From: Dallia pectoralis
Lineage: Eukaryota; Chordata; Actinopteri; Esociformes; Umbridae
DNA length: 64,000 bases
Assembly: GCA_029465975.1 (NCBI GenBank)
Contig: CM055756.1
Location: forward strand, 11,890,222-11,954,221
Direction of reading: 5' to 3'
The position numbers were made by a program, and so were the translations under genes. Under the pieces are notes generated by a model that made no database searches, was not told the DNA's origin, and saw nothing but the letters and a program-made list of their open reading frames with translations. Shown here piece by piece: positions 51,008 through 63,467 of the stretch (within the stretch, counting starts at the first letter, position 1; each line of letters begins with the position of its first letter).

Positions 51008-54000
51008 TCACGAGTAGCTGGTGTGCTGCTGCCGTCTTCTGGCGCTCCTCATCTTCTCAAAGCGGGCCTCCATCTCCTCCAGCACCTTCGGTGTGTACCT
51101 GACCACCAGCTTAACTGAGCCCTGGGCAGCCTTGAGCAGATCCACTGCCTTCTCGTGATGCTCCCCCTCCACACTCTATAGGAGCAAACACCCACAATCA
51201 TTGCTAGCCACACACCCACAATCATTGCTAGCCACACACCCACAATCATTGCTAGCCACACGCTCACAATCATTGCTAGCAAGCATTGGAGTATGCAAAC
51301 AGAGTACAGGTGGAGAGGAACATGAAGCAAGGCACAAGGAATTTGGATAGAGTGTGATTGATTGAGTTTTTTATGAAAAGCCAACCAAGACTAGACATTT
51401 ATGAAGCAAATGAGGAGTGACAGTTTATTGTCAAACTGGATGTTTCAGATGGCTCCACATGTAGTGCCCTTACCACTCCATTGACAGAAAGCAGTTGGTC
51501 ACCCCTTTTCAGCCCCCCCTGTCGATCTGCCACCCCTCCAGGGATGACCCGGGAGATGTAGATGGGGGAGTTCTGCTCTTTGCCTCCCATGATGTTGAAA
51601 CCCAGCCCCTCCTCTGTCTTGGGCAGCTCCACCACCCGTGGGTGGGCATGGCCCTCGCTAGCCGCAAATGCCGCCACTGTGGCCTGACAGGAAGGAAGCA
51701 GGAGGGATACAAAGTAGGGAAGTGGAGAGGAAGGAGAAATATAGATGAGTTAAACGTATTCAGTAAAATAAACACTATGACTTGGAAAAGCATTTGAATT
51801 CTTTGACGTTTTTACATTTTCAACATTTCACAGGAGTAAGTCATGCATATTCATTAATATGTACGGATGCTCATATTTCTTACCTTGGCGGTCGCCTGGG
51901 CACGGACCTCTGGTCCTCCCACAATATCAAGTGTGTCATAAAGCTGTTCATACACCTGATGTGAGTGGACAGAATACAGCTATGAGAGTATACGAGGAGG
52001 GGATACAATAATCTAATGGTTGGCACAGAGAAGGGCTGACTAACTTTAATCCGTTTACACATTATGGGTATAAATCGTTATTTTAGCCCCTCCTACCTCT
52101 CTGACACTGTATATTATTAGCCCCTCCTACCTCTCTGACACTGTATATTATTAGCCCCTCCTACCTCTCTGACACTGTATATTATTAGCCCCTCCTACCT
52201 CTCTGACACTGTATATTATTAGCCCCTCCTACCTCTCTGACACTGTATATTATTAGCCCCTCCTACCTCTCTGACACTGTATATTATTAGCCCCTCCTAC
52301 CTCTCTGACACTGTATATTATTAGCCCCTCCTACCTCTCTGACACTGTATATTATTAGCCCCTCCTACCTCTCTGACACTGTATATTATTAGCCCCTCCT
52401 ACCTCTCTGACACTGTATATTATTAGCCCCTCCTACCTCTCTGACACTGTACATTATTAGCCCCTCCTACCTCTCTGACACTGTATATTATTAGCCCCTC
52501 CTACCTCTGACACTGTATATTATTAGCCCCTCCTACCTCTGACACTGTATATTATTAGCCCCTCCTACCTCTGACACTGTATATTATTAGCCCCTCCTAC
52601 CTCTGACACTGTATATTATTAGCCCCTCCTACCTCTCTGACACTGTATATTATTAGCCCCTCCTACCTCTCTGACACTGTATATTATTAGCCCCTCCTAC
52701 CTCTCTGACACTGTATATTATTAGCCCCTCCTACCTCTCTGACACTGTATATTATTAGCCCCTCCTACCTCTCTGACACTGTATATTATTAGCCCCTCCT
52801 ACCTCTCTGACACTGTATATTATTAGCCCCTCCTACCTCTCTGACACTGTATATTATTAGCCCCTCCTACCTCTCTGACACTGTATATTATTAGCCCCTC
52901 CTACCTCTCTGACACTGTATATTATTAGCCCCTCCTACCTCTCTGACACTGTATATTATTAGCCCCTCCTACCTCTGACACTGTATATTATTAGCCCCTC
53001 CTACCTCTCTGATGGCAGCACAGAACTTGCTCTGCAGGACTCTCTGTAGGGCCTGGAGTTTGGGAGGGGGCAACTCGCCACTTCTCTGGAGTCGGTCCAG
53101 CAACTCAATCACCCTGCACACATCTGGAGAGGAAGCAGAGAGTGGGTAAACCCGAAACAAGGAGAAGTGCACTAGAGGCTGGCTGCTTCTCCTGGAGATT
53201 CCCTCCAGACCCACATGTGATTTGACAACTCAAGCTGATAAGTAGGTGATTTTGTGGACCAAACTCCTGCATAAAAACAGCTTTCAATAACTTTCTACAG
53301 ATGCTGGAAAATAGAGTAGCCCTAAAATCATAGTAAGAATGTTCCTAACAGTGGATATTATAATGAAGATATCAGATTATGTTGGCTAAAATACACATGT
53401 GGCCTCGAAGAGACAATTTTCATTGACATGGTGTTATTCGACCCAAGTCAAAGCATGCATACATTTTAATGCAATATGTTATGTGAATATGATTTTAAAA
53501 ATCTGTTCCACAGCAAACTAGCTGTGACATTCTTAAAGCACTTCATAGATATCTATGAGATCCAGTCCTTAAACATGCATAGGGTGAAGGACAAGTGGAT
53601 AAGCCTTTTCTGAACCTCTATTTCTCACCTCTCTCATCAAACTCTGTGGTTTAGAAAATAAGTCCCTGCTACCTTCTAACCTTCATCTCCAGTAGGGTTT
53701 TAACATTAGGAGAAAGGAGGCCGTGATAGCTAAATTGAGAAGAAACCCTTTCCTTGGCTCTTCATCGTAAATACCTTTTGTTCCGTTTTTAAAGGAATTT
53801 GAATATTGAACAGAGGTCAGAGGTCAGCGGGAGGGATTAGCCAGACGAATGGTTAAAGACCATTAAGAGATGTTTTTCGTAGTACTAGTATGCATGACAA
53901 CTCATCTCATACCACCGCATCTCTGTGCCTATGATGGGGAGTGCACCTGCTATACACTGCCATAAATAAACCATGGAAGGCTTAGTTTATATAAAAACGT

Positions 54001-54236
54001 CCGTAAAAACACTACGCACTAACCGATACGCTAATCCGCACGTATCCCAGCAGGCAATATAACTCATTTATAGGAAAGCATCAAATCAGTTGCCTAATAG
54101 CAGCCCGATAACGTGCACATATAATATATGCTTCTGGTTGTGTTATAACGCAGCCACACGGTACCCGGATATCCCCATAATGCTCCCCGGTGCAGTTACC
54201 TCTCTCCAGGCAGAGCGGCTCGGTCATCGTCGCCAT
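51008..54236 (-). CDS. lin7b: LIN-7 homolog B, L27-PDZ scaffold
   Basis: LIN7 (Veli/MALS) forms the CASK-Mint-LIN7 complex through its L27 domain and binds receptor and channel tails through its PDZ domain at synapses and basolateral membranes. Five exons: 54200-54236, 53005-53123, 51884-51955, 51474-51683 and 51008-51175, total 606 bp and 201 residues (human LIN7B 207 by recall). The L27 domain spans about residues 13-68 (VIELLDRLQRSGELPPPKLQ, REVYEQLYDTLDIV). The PDZ domain spans about 90-172 with the carboxylate-binding EGLGFNIMGG loop. The C-terminal helix reads RFEKMRSARRRQQH. I chose the start at 54236 (MATMTEPLCLER, like human MAALVEPLGLER). An in-frame ATG pair 13 codons upstream would add a non-conserved extension. 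Intron 2 is almost filled by a 34-bp minisatellite that starts at the donor. snrnp70 lies upstream in the same orientation, as in mammals. Confidence 0.95.
51183..51285. repeat. 26-bp repeat next to lin7b exon 5 acceptor
   Basis: Four copies of a unit with CACAATCATTGCTAGCCACA, beginning within about 10 nt of the acceptor of the last exon, where a pyrimidine tract and branch site would be expected. Confidence 0.85.
52088..53004. repeat. 34-bp minisatellite made of the lin7b exon 2 splice donor
   Basis: About 27 copies of a 34-bp unit (32 bp where one CT is lost, mostly 52500-52620). On the sense strand every unit ends CAGAG or CAGAGAG and the next starts GTAGGAGGGG. This is the same sequence that spans the real exon 2 / intron 2 junction at 53005/53004. 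The array starts at that junction and fills most of the intron. Confidence 0.97.
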
Positions 54237-55537
54237 GTCCGTTTCCTTCCCTGGATGATAATAGGATGACATCATTCAGACTCTGGCACTGCGGTGAAGG
54301 AAGGGGCTGGACGGAGGGCGCCGACCGGACGCGATTGGAACCACGGGATGATTTACGGTGCTTTCTTAGTCGCTCCGGACTGGTAAAATAGAAGAGTAGA
54401 TGTAAAAACAGACAGTCAAAAACATATAATTGTTATATATACTATATACGCAGAGAAACGCGTGGTTCTCGGGGACCAGAAATGACAAAAAAACTGTCGA
54501 GTCTCTATCAAGGAATAGTACAATAAGACTGATGCTGTTACGTCAGAGCACCGTGCAGTCTGATTGGCCCGCAGAGCAGTCACTCACTGTCAACTGTTTC
54601 TATAATCACAGTAGTGTGGCAAACGAGCGTTTCCCGAAAAATTGATATCAAATATTAAGCTGTATTTACTCCTAATGAAAAAATATTTTTTACTGTCAGT
54701 CCCATTTTTCTAAGACCTAGTTTACCATTGAGCAAGCCAGCTTTAAAAGTGTGCTCCTCCCCAACACATGAAGTGTGATTGGACGCCAAGAAGCTCAATG
54801 TTTTACTGAATGGTTCCAAATCACGGGTGCTAGGTCTCCTTGGGGTACCGCGGGCCTCCCCACAGGGGGTAATTGAACACACTAATGATGTCGTAAGCTT
54901 ACCTGTGCAATTCACATCAGGGGATGCTCCAGATGATCAGTCAAACTGATACCAAGTCCCTATACAGAGGCCCCAGAGTCCTCATGTCAGAAATGAGATC
55001 CATTTAATCTCATACCCAGCAGAATTACACTCGATGCTGTACTTTCATGAACGGGAGCAAATAATATATTGATCATTATTATTGGCAATTAGAGCCATTT
55101 AGAAGGTCCCTTAGGCTAAACCAAGCCTACACTAAATGACTTAATGTAAACATATTTATGATAGTTTTGGCTATGCCAATGCTTCAAACTAGTATTTTAG
55201 TTAAAGAACATTTAAAACCCAAAAGAAAATATTCAGCCAGATTTTTTGTACACTCTGCCCACTCAAATTAAAATCAGTTTAACATTTAAGTGACAGTGGT
55301 CTAGAACGGCATCAAACGAATGAGAGATTTGCGATTTGGTGGATCACAAATCCAAAACAATATAGCGGCTGTGCTATGAAAAACAAGCATGCACGTGGGC
55401 CTCCATTATTTGAAGCCCATCGGACACCATCATGGTCATCATCACTCTGCTTACTCGATCACACCATCCAGAACCAGACGTCGCTGACAAGGTCCACATA
55501 ATACAGCATGGCAAGTCAAATGGTGTATTTAAAAGGT
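54237..55537. other. lin7b 5' flank / lin7b-snrnp70 spacer
   Basis: 54290-54400 is relatively CpG-rich (gcgccgaccggacgcg), consistent with the lin7b promoter. About 54805-55015 is a diverged copy of the transposon-like repeat also seen at 1188-1400. No gene recognised. Confidence 0.5.
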
Positions 55538-55543
55538 TTTATT
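55538..55543 (-). terminator. snrnp70: snrnp70 polyadenylation signal
   Basis: AATAAA on the minus strand about 630 bp past the snrnp70 stop, in a T/A-rich context. Confidence 0.5.
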
Positions 55544-56168
55544 TCAAGAGAATAAAGATGCGAGATGATTCAATTCAGCGAAACAGTTCCTCACTTTTCA
55601 CCGAATAAAAATAAGAGCAATATTTGTCATCTCTTGGACATGCACATAGCAACACATTCTGACATTTATTTATCCATTTTCAATCTTATCGGGATACAAT
55701 TATTTTATGGCAGACTACCAGGGTCAAGACAGTCGAATGAGATGTTCAAGAGTTGTAGTTTAAAAGTAAACAGGCTACCAAAACAAAAACGCGATAGAAT
55801 ATGGCTGTCTACTGCTTTTGTGGAGGGGAAATGTAATGTAAAACCAATACAACTCAGCCAATATTCACAAAAAATAACCAGAATAATAAAAAACACAGAG
55901 AGCGATCAAACCATATAAACAAATGGAAAAATGTGTCGGTGCGGACCAAAGAAACCATACTTAACCCATAAACAGGCTATTGACCAAAGACCCCGTTCAT
56001 TGGTTTCTAAAGAGGGCAGGAGTTAACTACAGTATTGGTCAAGCCAACAGTGGGGGGGGGGTGTACGCAGCTTTGAGGTGCATGTCTGGTTTCGCATTTT
56101 GATCAACATCATAAAGGACAGCGTGTGGCCCCGCCCCTTACAGAACTCTACATGTGGCCCCTCCCCTT

Positions 56169-59100
56169 TCAGACCTCTTCTGCCTGAGCTTCCATCTTGT
56201 AGCCGTTCTCGTTTGAGACGTAGCCCTCCCCAGACTTCACCGACTCCTGATCCATCAGTATGCCATCCTGGCTGTTCTCTTCTGGCTGGGCCGGCGCCTC
56301 ACCCTCCTCCCCGTTCCCTGCGTCCTCCGGCTCGGCAGACGGGGGCAGCAGAGAGCCATGGCGGTCCTCACGACGGTCCCCACTTACCCGCTCCCTGTCA
56401 CCGCGGTCTCGCTTGTGCTCCCTGTCTTTATCCCGGTCACCCCTGCGCCTCTCCCGGTCACGATCGCGGTCCTTCTCCCGGTGGCTGCGTCTGCGGTCTC
56501 GATCCCTGTCCCTTTCCCGGTCACGCTCCCTCACGCCGCGCTCCTCTCCCACCTCACCCACTTCCTCCGCGCCACTAGGCTCCTCAGGCAGCCGCTCTCC
56601 TGCCTCCCCAACCGGACCATCTCCTGGGGCCACACTGTCGTCCCCCTCCCCACCTTTGACCCTCTCTCGGTCCCTCTTACGCTCTCGACTGCGGCTCCTC
56701 CTCTTTCGCTCACTTCGGTCTCGACTTCGCTCCCTGCTGCGACTGTCTGGCCCTGCTGCTCCCCGCTCCCTCTCTCGGTCACGCCTCCTCCCGCCCCCTA
56801 CAACCTCCTCCACGGGCCCCACCGATCCTAGGCTCCGCTCACCCCTTTCTCTGTCCCTAGAACCGCGTCTCCGACGTTCTCGTGAGCGGGACCTACGCCT
56901 CTCTGGAGCTCGCTCTTTCTCCCCGCCGCGCTCACGGCTACGCTCCCGGCGCTCCCCTCGAGGCTCCGGCCCACGTTCACGCTCTCTTTCCCTGAGGAGA
57001 AGGGTGAAAAATATTAGTTAGAAAAATAACTCAAATACCCAAAAAAGTTTGTTCTAAATTCCTGTACTGTTTTAAATGCATCATAAATAAATCTGAAAGT
57101 AAACCATGCAACCAATAAACCCTCTCAAATATATGTCAAAACACCACCACATCCCAAACTACTAGCTCAGAGCCTTTAAACACTTACATAACATAACACT
57201 ACAATATAGTTGGTAACAAACTGAGCAGGTAAATCTCTCCGGTCCTCAGAAGAGACCAACATGTGAGCTCACCCTCCAATTGGGGCATGATCGTCATAAC
57301 GCGAGGCGTCATCTCTCCCAGAATGCTTGATGTTGACGTCAGCCCCGCCTCTCCTCGTCCCACCAAGACCACCGCCTGGTTGGGATCAGAGTAACATTGC
57401 ATTCATTTGTCTTGTAAAGGCATATTAAACATCAGGTTTTTTTATTTGAAAGACGGTCATCACTCAGACCGTGACATGCAGTGTCTTACCCAGCCTGCGG
57501 GGGTGCCATCCCTTCACGGTGCGTCCTCGCTCCACATCAACAAGCACCCTCCTCCCATCAATCTTCTTTCCATCTGCGTGCTTGTATGCAGCTGAAGAGG
57601 GGGATTGGGGTTGACGTAGAGGAAAAAGGGGAGAAGAAGAGTTATGTTTGGCGCTCTGGTCGACAGGGATAAGGATAACAAAGAGTTCAGGAAGATACTG
57701 ACCAGGAGCAGGTGAGGTAGTGCGGAGCTGCTCTCTGGGCAGAAAGACAGTGTGGTAGCAGACCTCCACCCCAGGAACCGGGGTTACTAGGGCTTTACTA
57801 GCAGCATTTACCTGAACATTGTCTTAAATCTCTTATATGGATGTTGGGCAAGCACTTTAATTGTTCAGACTCCCAGCGGAGACATGAAGCCGAACAGCAG
57901 AACCAATTTCACAGCATTTAAGTGCTTCAAGTCTGATTGCTCAATTCAATGGGCCCACTTTAATTCAATGGGATTACCAGGGTGCAGTTACACTCTACAA
58001 ATTAAATGTCATCTAGCAGTCCATTAAGAAACCACTGGTCGTCAACTAGGTGTGACACCAAATCTGAAAGAATTCTGATGACATGGCCAGATTGGGTCTT
58101 TAAAGATTAGCATAATTTGATTCCTTACCTGCTATAAAAAAAAACTATCAATAGTCATCTAAACATGTTAAAACATTCATTTTTTGTGATCAGAAAAATT
58201 CAATTTTAAAATCATATTAGAAAACTTGATAAAGTTCTACCAAGCAGTGACCACACCGCGGTACTGTTGAAGAGGAACCAAGTATATTAATCTGGAATCA
58301 GTGACTGATTTGGCGTTTATGGTAATCCTAAATAATATCACAAATAACAGGTTTACGTGGCGAACGTTTATCCCTAAACCTTTATTATTACACACAAAAC
58401 TGACCCTGAATAACTCCTATACGGATTGTGTATAAAATACTTTAAAGCAAAAAACATTGTAAAGATTAGAGCTTTTTCCCCAGACAGCTGTATGACTATG
58501 AATGGTGGAAGCGGTAAGTAGGTCTAGATGTACATTAGCCCGTTCAGAGGAAAATAATTGTGCACTCATATTCGGATACTATGTCAAAATCCAAACGGTT
58601 CCAAACCTCTTCGCCAGAAATAGTGACCAGTAGTCACACTCGTGGGTCCAACACACACCTCACTTACCACACGGCAAAATACTTCTGCTTGGTGAATTCA
58701 TACCAGTTACACAAACCAGTGCCGGACACTGCACCGCAAACGTCGAAGCCTTAGGCACGTCCCGTGACATCAGACATAGCCAGCACCAAACACTCCCCTC
58801 ACACAGCCCAACCCAACCCAACCCAACGTTCAGTAAAATAACACCAGTGACACCAAGGTTTCAGAGTTTCTATGCATTTACTGTCATTTCCAAAACACAC
58901 AGCGTTGGTTTAACGAGGCTGTCCTTAACACAAAAAACCTAATGTTGAGGCTATGGTGAAAATCAGGTTGCCTTACATACAATCTCTGACCTTGAAATAC
59001 AGGAGGGGGAGATGTAGGGGAGAGGTTATAATAATGAGAAAATGTGTCATGCGGAAAACGTGGCCATGCTCACAACTTAACCTGGGCTTTGTGGGGCTGC

Positions 59101-62100
59101 TGTGCTTGTTTGACCAACTATCTTACCACCGCTTGGATACGAGCAAACTGTTGGGACTCAGAACCTCCCGGAGCATAGGGCTTCCAGTTGCCAGTCAACA
59201 CGGCAGTCTCCCTCTTCTGCCCGATTTTACACCACGCGCTCTGCTGCTTCAAAGTCAAACTCAAAACACAGAGACATATACTCCCTGGGCCCAGACAGTC
59301 TTGGGCTCAGTCTCTTACGACCGAAGAATTCGGCGAGATCCGTGATGACCCATCCTGGCCGCTACACTGGTTTTGCTGTTGTTGATGATCCAATAGGAAA
59401 CAGCACAGAGGACCCTTTTAATATTTACTTCCAAATCAGAGGGCCTTACCAGAACCCCTTCTTACTAGAGCAAATGAAATGCACCTTACTTTCAAGAACA
59501 CTAAATGGTTTATACTACAAGGGGCCTTACCAGAACCCCATCCAAACTGGATTTAGAGAAACTGCGCTATCCCTTTAACAGAATGAGGGCCTTACCCAAA
59601 CCGCTCACAGAACTAATGCAAACCTTTCTTACCACAAACCATAACCTTCTGAGCCAATCAGAGAACAGGCCTCAATTGAGGACAGTGGGTTGCCTTACCT
59701 CAACCCAAAAAATAACACCAACACAAGACTGACAGTCTTACTATAAAACCACACACATGTTGCATTAGATGCCAGAAAAAAAAGTGTGGGGTATAATGTG
59801 CGGTTCATAATAGTTGTAGGCTAGTTCTAGTGGTGACATTTTTCCTAGATCTTTCAGCACGTGATGGTTGCCATTGGCTGTGTTATGTGGATGACGGCCG
59901 TGTCTGATTGGGTCTATGCTCTGCGTAGTTCTACATATGGGGTGGGGCTAATTATGTGCAACGGTGTGTGTGTGTGTGTGTGTGTGTCGCCGCTTATGAA
60001 GTGATTTGTGTACCCTCATAAGCCCATTCCATTAAAGCCAGCTCGACCAACACGAAAGGACCTTCAGTTTTCGTACTTAAGCGTGTGGGCTTTGACGCAA
60101 AATTATGTGAAATGCTTATGGGAGACACTACTTTAACAAACTACCCACTGTCACATGGAAAACCTCAAGAGTAAACTGCAAGGCCTTTGTGCATAAGCGA
60201 TTAGGCTAAAAAAAGGTGGCTTTAAGACAACAGGCAAACTCATTGGGTACCAGGTACCTAACCTAAGGCCTGGGGGTGCGTTCAATGGTCAAAGCACCAG
60301 CTCGCTCTGTCGTACCAAGGGCAACATCGTTCAACATTGAGGCAGCCGATAAACTGCTTTGCCCACTGAACGTAGCTCCTTGTCCCTAACATAAGGATGG
60401 AGGGTGAAAAGAAATCTTACCCATCATACAAACCCATTATACCAACCATACACTGAGCTGTGGTAGTAGGGTGTAGATGTATCAAAACCCATCATCATCA
60501 TCTGCAAGCCAGCTCTGGCCAATAGCCATCACAGATAGGCGGCTGCAGTGGCAACGAGAACAACAGACAGTTAATACACTGCAGGGCCGGCATGAGACAT
60601 CCCCCAGCACAAGTCAAACCTCACCTGAGTCGCGTCGTACCATGCAGGTGGGCAGCCCTGGCCCCAGGGAGGGACTTCCGGCCCAAACCCGTTCTTTGGG
60701 CACAACAGAGTGTACCAGCGATGAATCAGCAGCTGGGTTCCAGGACAACCACGTCACGGTCACACTGTGCCAACCGGCTACCCTCATTACAGAGTCATAT
60801 TTGGTACACAGACTGACCTCTACAAGCCAATCAGCATTTAAGGCTCCAATGGTTTTAAATGAGGCTAATAGGTAAAACGCCCACACAGGCAGTGCTTTGG
60901 CAGGTGATTGTAAAGTAGGTAGTCTGGTGACAAGCACAGTATGAAATGAGCCATTTCAGCAAGCAACTGATTCACAACTGGAACACCCTTGTGTTTAACT
61001 AATGAAATAAATGGGGAAAATAACAGGGGACAGTAGCTCCCCAAGACCAGGACTGAGCATCACTGATATAAGCTACGAGAATCATCCGAGTGTCACAGAG
61101 ATTTGGGGTAAACCAGGTTACGGTGTGCTGGCCTTCCGGCGACCTGTAGCTTACCATCGACGCGGCAACCAGGAAACCCACCTGTTCCACGAAGGACCTT
61201 ACACTCCTAACAATTAGAAGGGCTAACCTACAGCAAGCATAGGCACTCAAGGTGACCAGAGGAACAAGCCTGGCCAATATTCCCATCCCTTCAAAGTAGA
61301 AGTTACATGCACGACTAACTGCCCTTATTCTGAAAAGTACCGTAACACTCACAGCCTTAAGTTAGCGCCAGAAACAAGACATCAGTGATTTCAGCTTCGC
61401 TCACACCTCCCTCATGACACTAAATGCCAGCTTATGAAAATAAAAAGGATGGATGGATTGGTGACCCGTGGGATTTGTGGCCGCTTAAGAACCACTTGAC
61501 GGCATGATCTTCGACACGTGTCATACCATCGGGTCAGCTGGAAACATACAGCACTAGCTTGAATACACCCATGTTGCCAGATCCTCTCCCGGGGTGGGAG
61601 ATGGGGAATGTGCTGTGGCTGCATTATCAGACCAGTGCAGTACATGTGGGGCAGCAGTTGTTTAGCCGGATACTAACTGCTAAATGTCTGAAAAATTCAT
61701 GTTAAGTCCATAAATGGGCCGGGAACAGCATTAGCTATGAATAATTATTTTGTATTTCGTTAATAGTCAGCACCAGAAAGCTGAGCTTGTACAAATACTT
61801 TTAATGTTAGTAAAAAGAGTTCTCGAAATGGATTTATGCAATTTTCCTGAGTGTGTGTGCATTACAGCAGTCCTTTAAATTAAAACTATGTCCCCTACGT
61901 GAACGCCCCGGCACTCAGACTCCCTGAAGAGGTGGATTGGTGAGTGGATTGGTGGTACTTACAGTGCATGTCCCTCTCATGCTCGTACTCTATGAAGGCA
62001 TATCCCCGGGGCTTCCCCGACCGCTTATTGTAGACGATGTAGATCTGAGAGAGGAGGCAGGGATAAGACTTGACTATAAATGACACAAGACCTTAACGAG

Positions 62101-63467
62101 AATGGGGTAGTGGGGAAAAAGCGTTTTCCTTTAAACGGCAACACCAATTAAGCCAACACTGATAAAACGAATTGGCTCTGATGGTTGAGCTTCGAAGTAA
62201 ATTGAGTAGTATAAATATTAAGTGGTATTAAGACACCAGCGAGTTCAATTAACTACTGGGTACCAGGAACGGTTAAATGGCACTGTCCGCCAGAAAACAC
62301 GTCAATGAAAGTGACTTGGTTTTGGAGACAAACGCCTACCCGTTTTATTGGTCCATACACCTCAAACTCACGGCGAAGCTTTGATTCAGTCGTGTCGTAG
62401 TTCTGCGGGGGAAAAACCAAACCATTAGTCCATCAGAGGTCATTGTTTAAGAGCATCTGAACCTATTCAAACAATGCGAAGGAATTTTAAATCTAGCATG
62501 ACATTCCAGGAATTGATAGCATTTTGCATAGCACGTCATCTGGGTTGTTGTTTAGGGGCCAGATATCAGAGAACCCCCGCGGTCATTAGTAGATGGTACT
62601 AACCACTTACCACACGAGCCACGAACAGTGTCTTAAAGGCATCCCCTTGAGCATTAACATCATTATGTGGATCCCCTGGAGAACAACAGTAAGTGTTAAA
62701 GATACATCCTCTTCCACAAACTATAACGAATTCGGCTATTTTTTGGCAACTTACAGAGCTTCAGTTCTGTCTCCACTACAGTTTGCCTCCGCTCAATCTT
62801 TTCTCGCCTCTGTAAAGCAGAAAAAGGTTAGCTGTGCCACTCGGGACCCAAACGCAAAATGGCAACAAAGATTAGGGAGTTTAACATTTTCTGGACCCCG
62901 TCTTACTCTAAAAGCATATGGAAGACTTCCTAAAGATTTGTTTTACACATGCTAGGCAAGAAGGAGCAAAGGAATGGCCAACATTACAGAAACTATGCCG
63001 CAATATAAATGTTTTAAATTACAAACTGGCGCTTTTTTGCCCCATAAGTGTTCAGAGTTCTTAGTGTGTGGGACACTGATTATTCAAACAAAGTGCCAAA
63101 AACAAGTGATCCTCCACAACCAATGATTACCTTTCTCTCCAACCTTTCATCACGGGTCTCGGCCCTAGTGGGGGGAGGGGCGTCTCTGGGGTCCTGAAAC
63201 AATAAGTTCATAAATTGAGATAAAGGAAAAGTCTGAAAGAATCTGCTTATAAAAACAAGCAATACAATAGATAGGCATAGTTTTCAGTTAAGGAATATAG
63301 CAACAGTTGTTTTGTCTTGCCTCAAAGTGCCTGATGAAGGGAGCAATACCACAGTATGGCTGGTTGTGATGTTTCTCATGCGGAAGCTTTTCCAACTGTG
63401 GCAGAAATGGTATGGGGTCCCGTGGCGCAAACAAGGCCAGGAGATTTGGTGGTAGAAACTGGGTCAT
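56169..63467 (-). CDS. snrnp70: U1 small nuclear ribonucleoprotein 70 kDa (U1-70K)
   Basis: U1-70K binds stem-loop I of U1 snRNA and helps U1 snRNP recognise 5' splice sites; its tail contacts SR proteins. Nine coding exons: 63321-63467, 63131-63193, 62755-62809, 62611-62675, 62340-62402, 61963-62044, 57490-57591, 57273-57375 and 56169-56991, total 500 residues (human 437). The N-terminus MTQFLPPNLLALFAPRDP winds round the Sm core. The RRM spans about 100-180, with RNP2 TLFVARV and RNP1 RGYAFIEY. A Gly/Arg patch (GGGLGGTRRGGAD) and a long Arg/Asp/Glu/Ser tail follow, ending NGYKMEAQAEEV. Exon 1 ends in a GC donor (GAG/GCAAGA). An acceptor at 63475 just upstream of the ATG implies a noncoding first exon further right. 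The 4.4-kb intron 6 (57592-61962) is by far the longest and rich in donor-like motifs. Confidence 0.96.
58123..58145 (-). promoter_or_regulatory. snrnp70: juxtaposed 3'/5' splice site (recursive-type or microexon)
   Basis: On the sense strand a T run is followed by ATAGCAG and immediately GTAAGG. A pyrimidine tract plus AG directly against a perfect donor is the form of a recursive splice site. It could equally be a 3-nt microexon (CAG) between two sites. Function is inferred only. Confidence 0.4.
59965..59990. repeat. (GT)n microsatellite
   Basis: About 26 bp of GT in snrnp70 intron 6. Confidence 0.8.

Larger units (their letters stand above)
57592..61962 (-). other. snrnp70: long intron 6 of snrnp70 with donor-like motif cluster
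   Basis: No coding exon of the standard transcript lies here. On the sense strand GGTAAG recurs at 61150-61155, 60416-60421, 59694-59699, 59628-59633, 59591-59596, 59526-59531, 59455-59460, 59122-59127, 58663-58668 and 58124-58129, six of these within 580 bp. Several are strong donors (CTGGTAAGG, CAGGTAAGG). Vertebrate U1-70K genes are known to make nonproductive isoforms from alternative splicing in this part of the gene; a regulated poison exon may lie here, but I could not place one. A short (CCCAA)n occurs near 58806. Confidence 0.6.

Noticed and set aside
54237..54275. Upstream in-frame start for lin7b (extra 13 residues)
   Set aside because: The extension has no counterpart in LIN7 proteins, while the start at 54236 matches the family N-terminus.
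56260..57021. Plus-strand Arg/Ser-rich frame of about 250 codons
   Set aside because: It is the antisense of the snrnp70 tail, whose sense frame matches the known protein and joins the other exons in phase.
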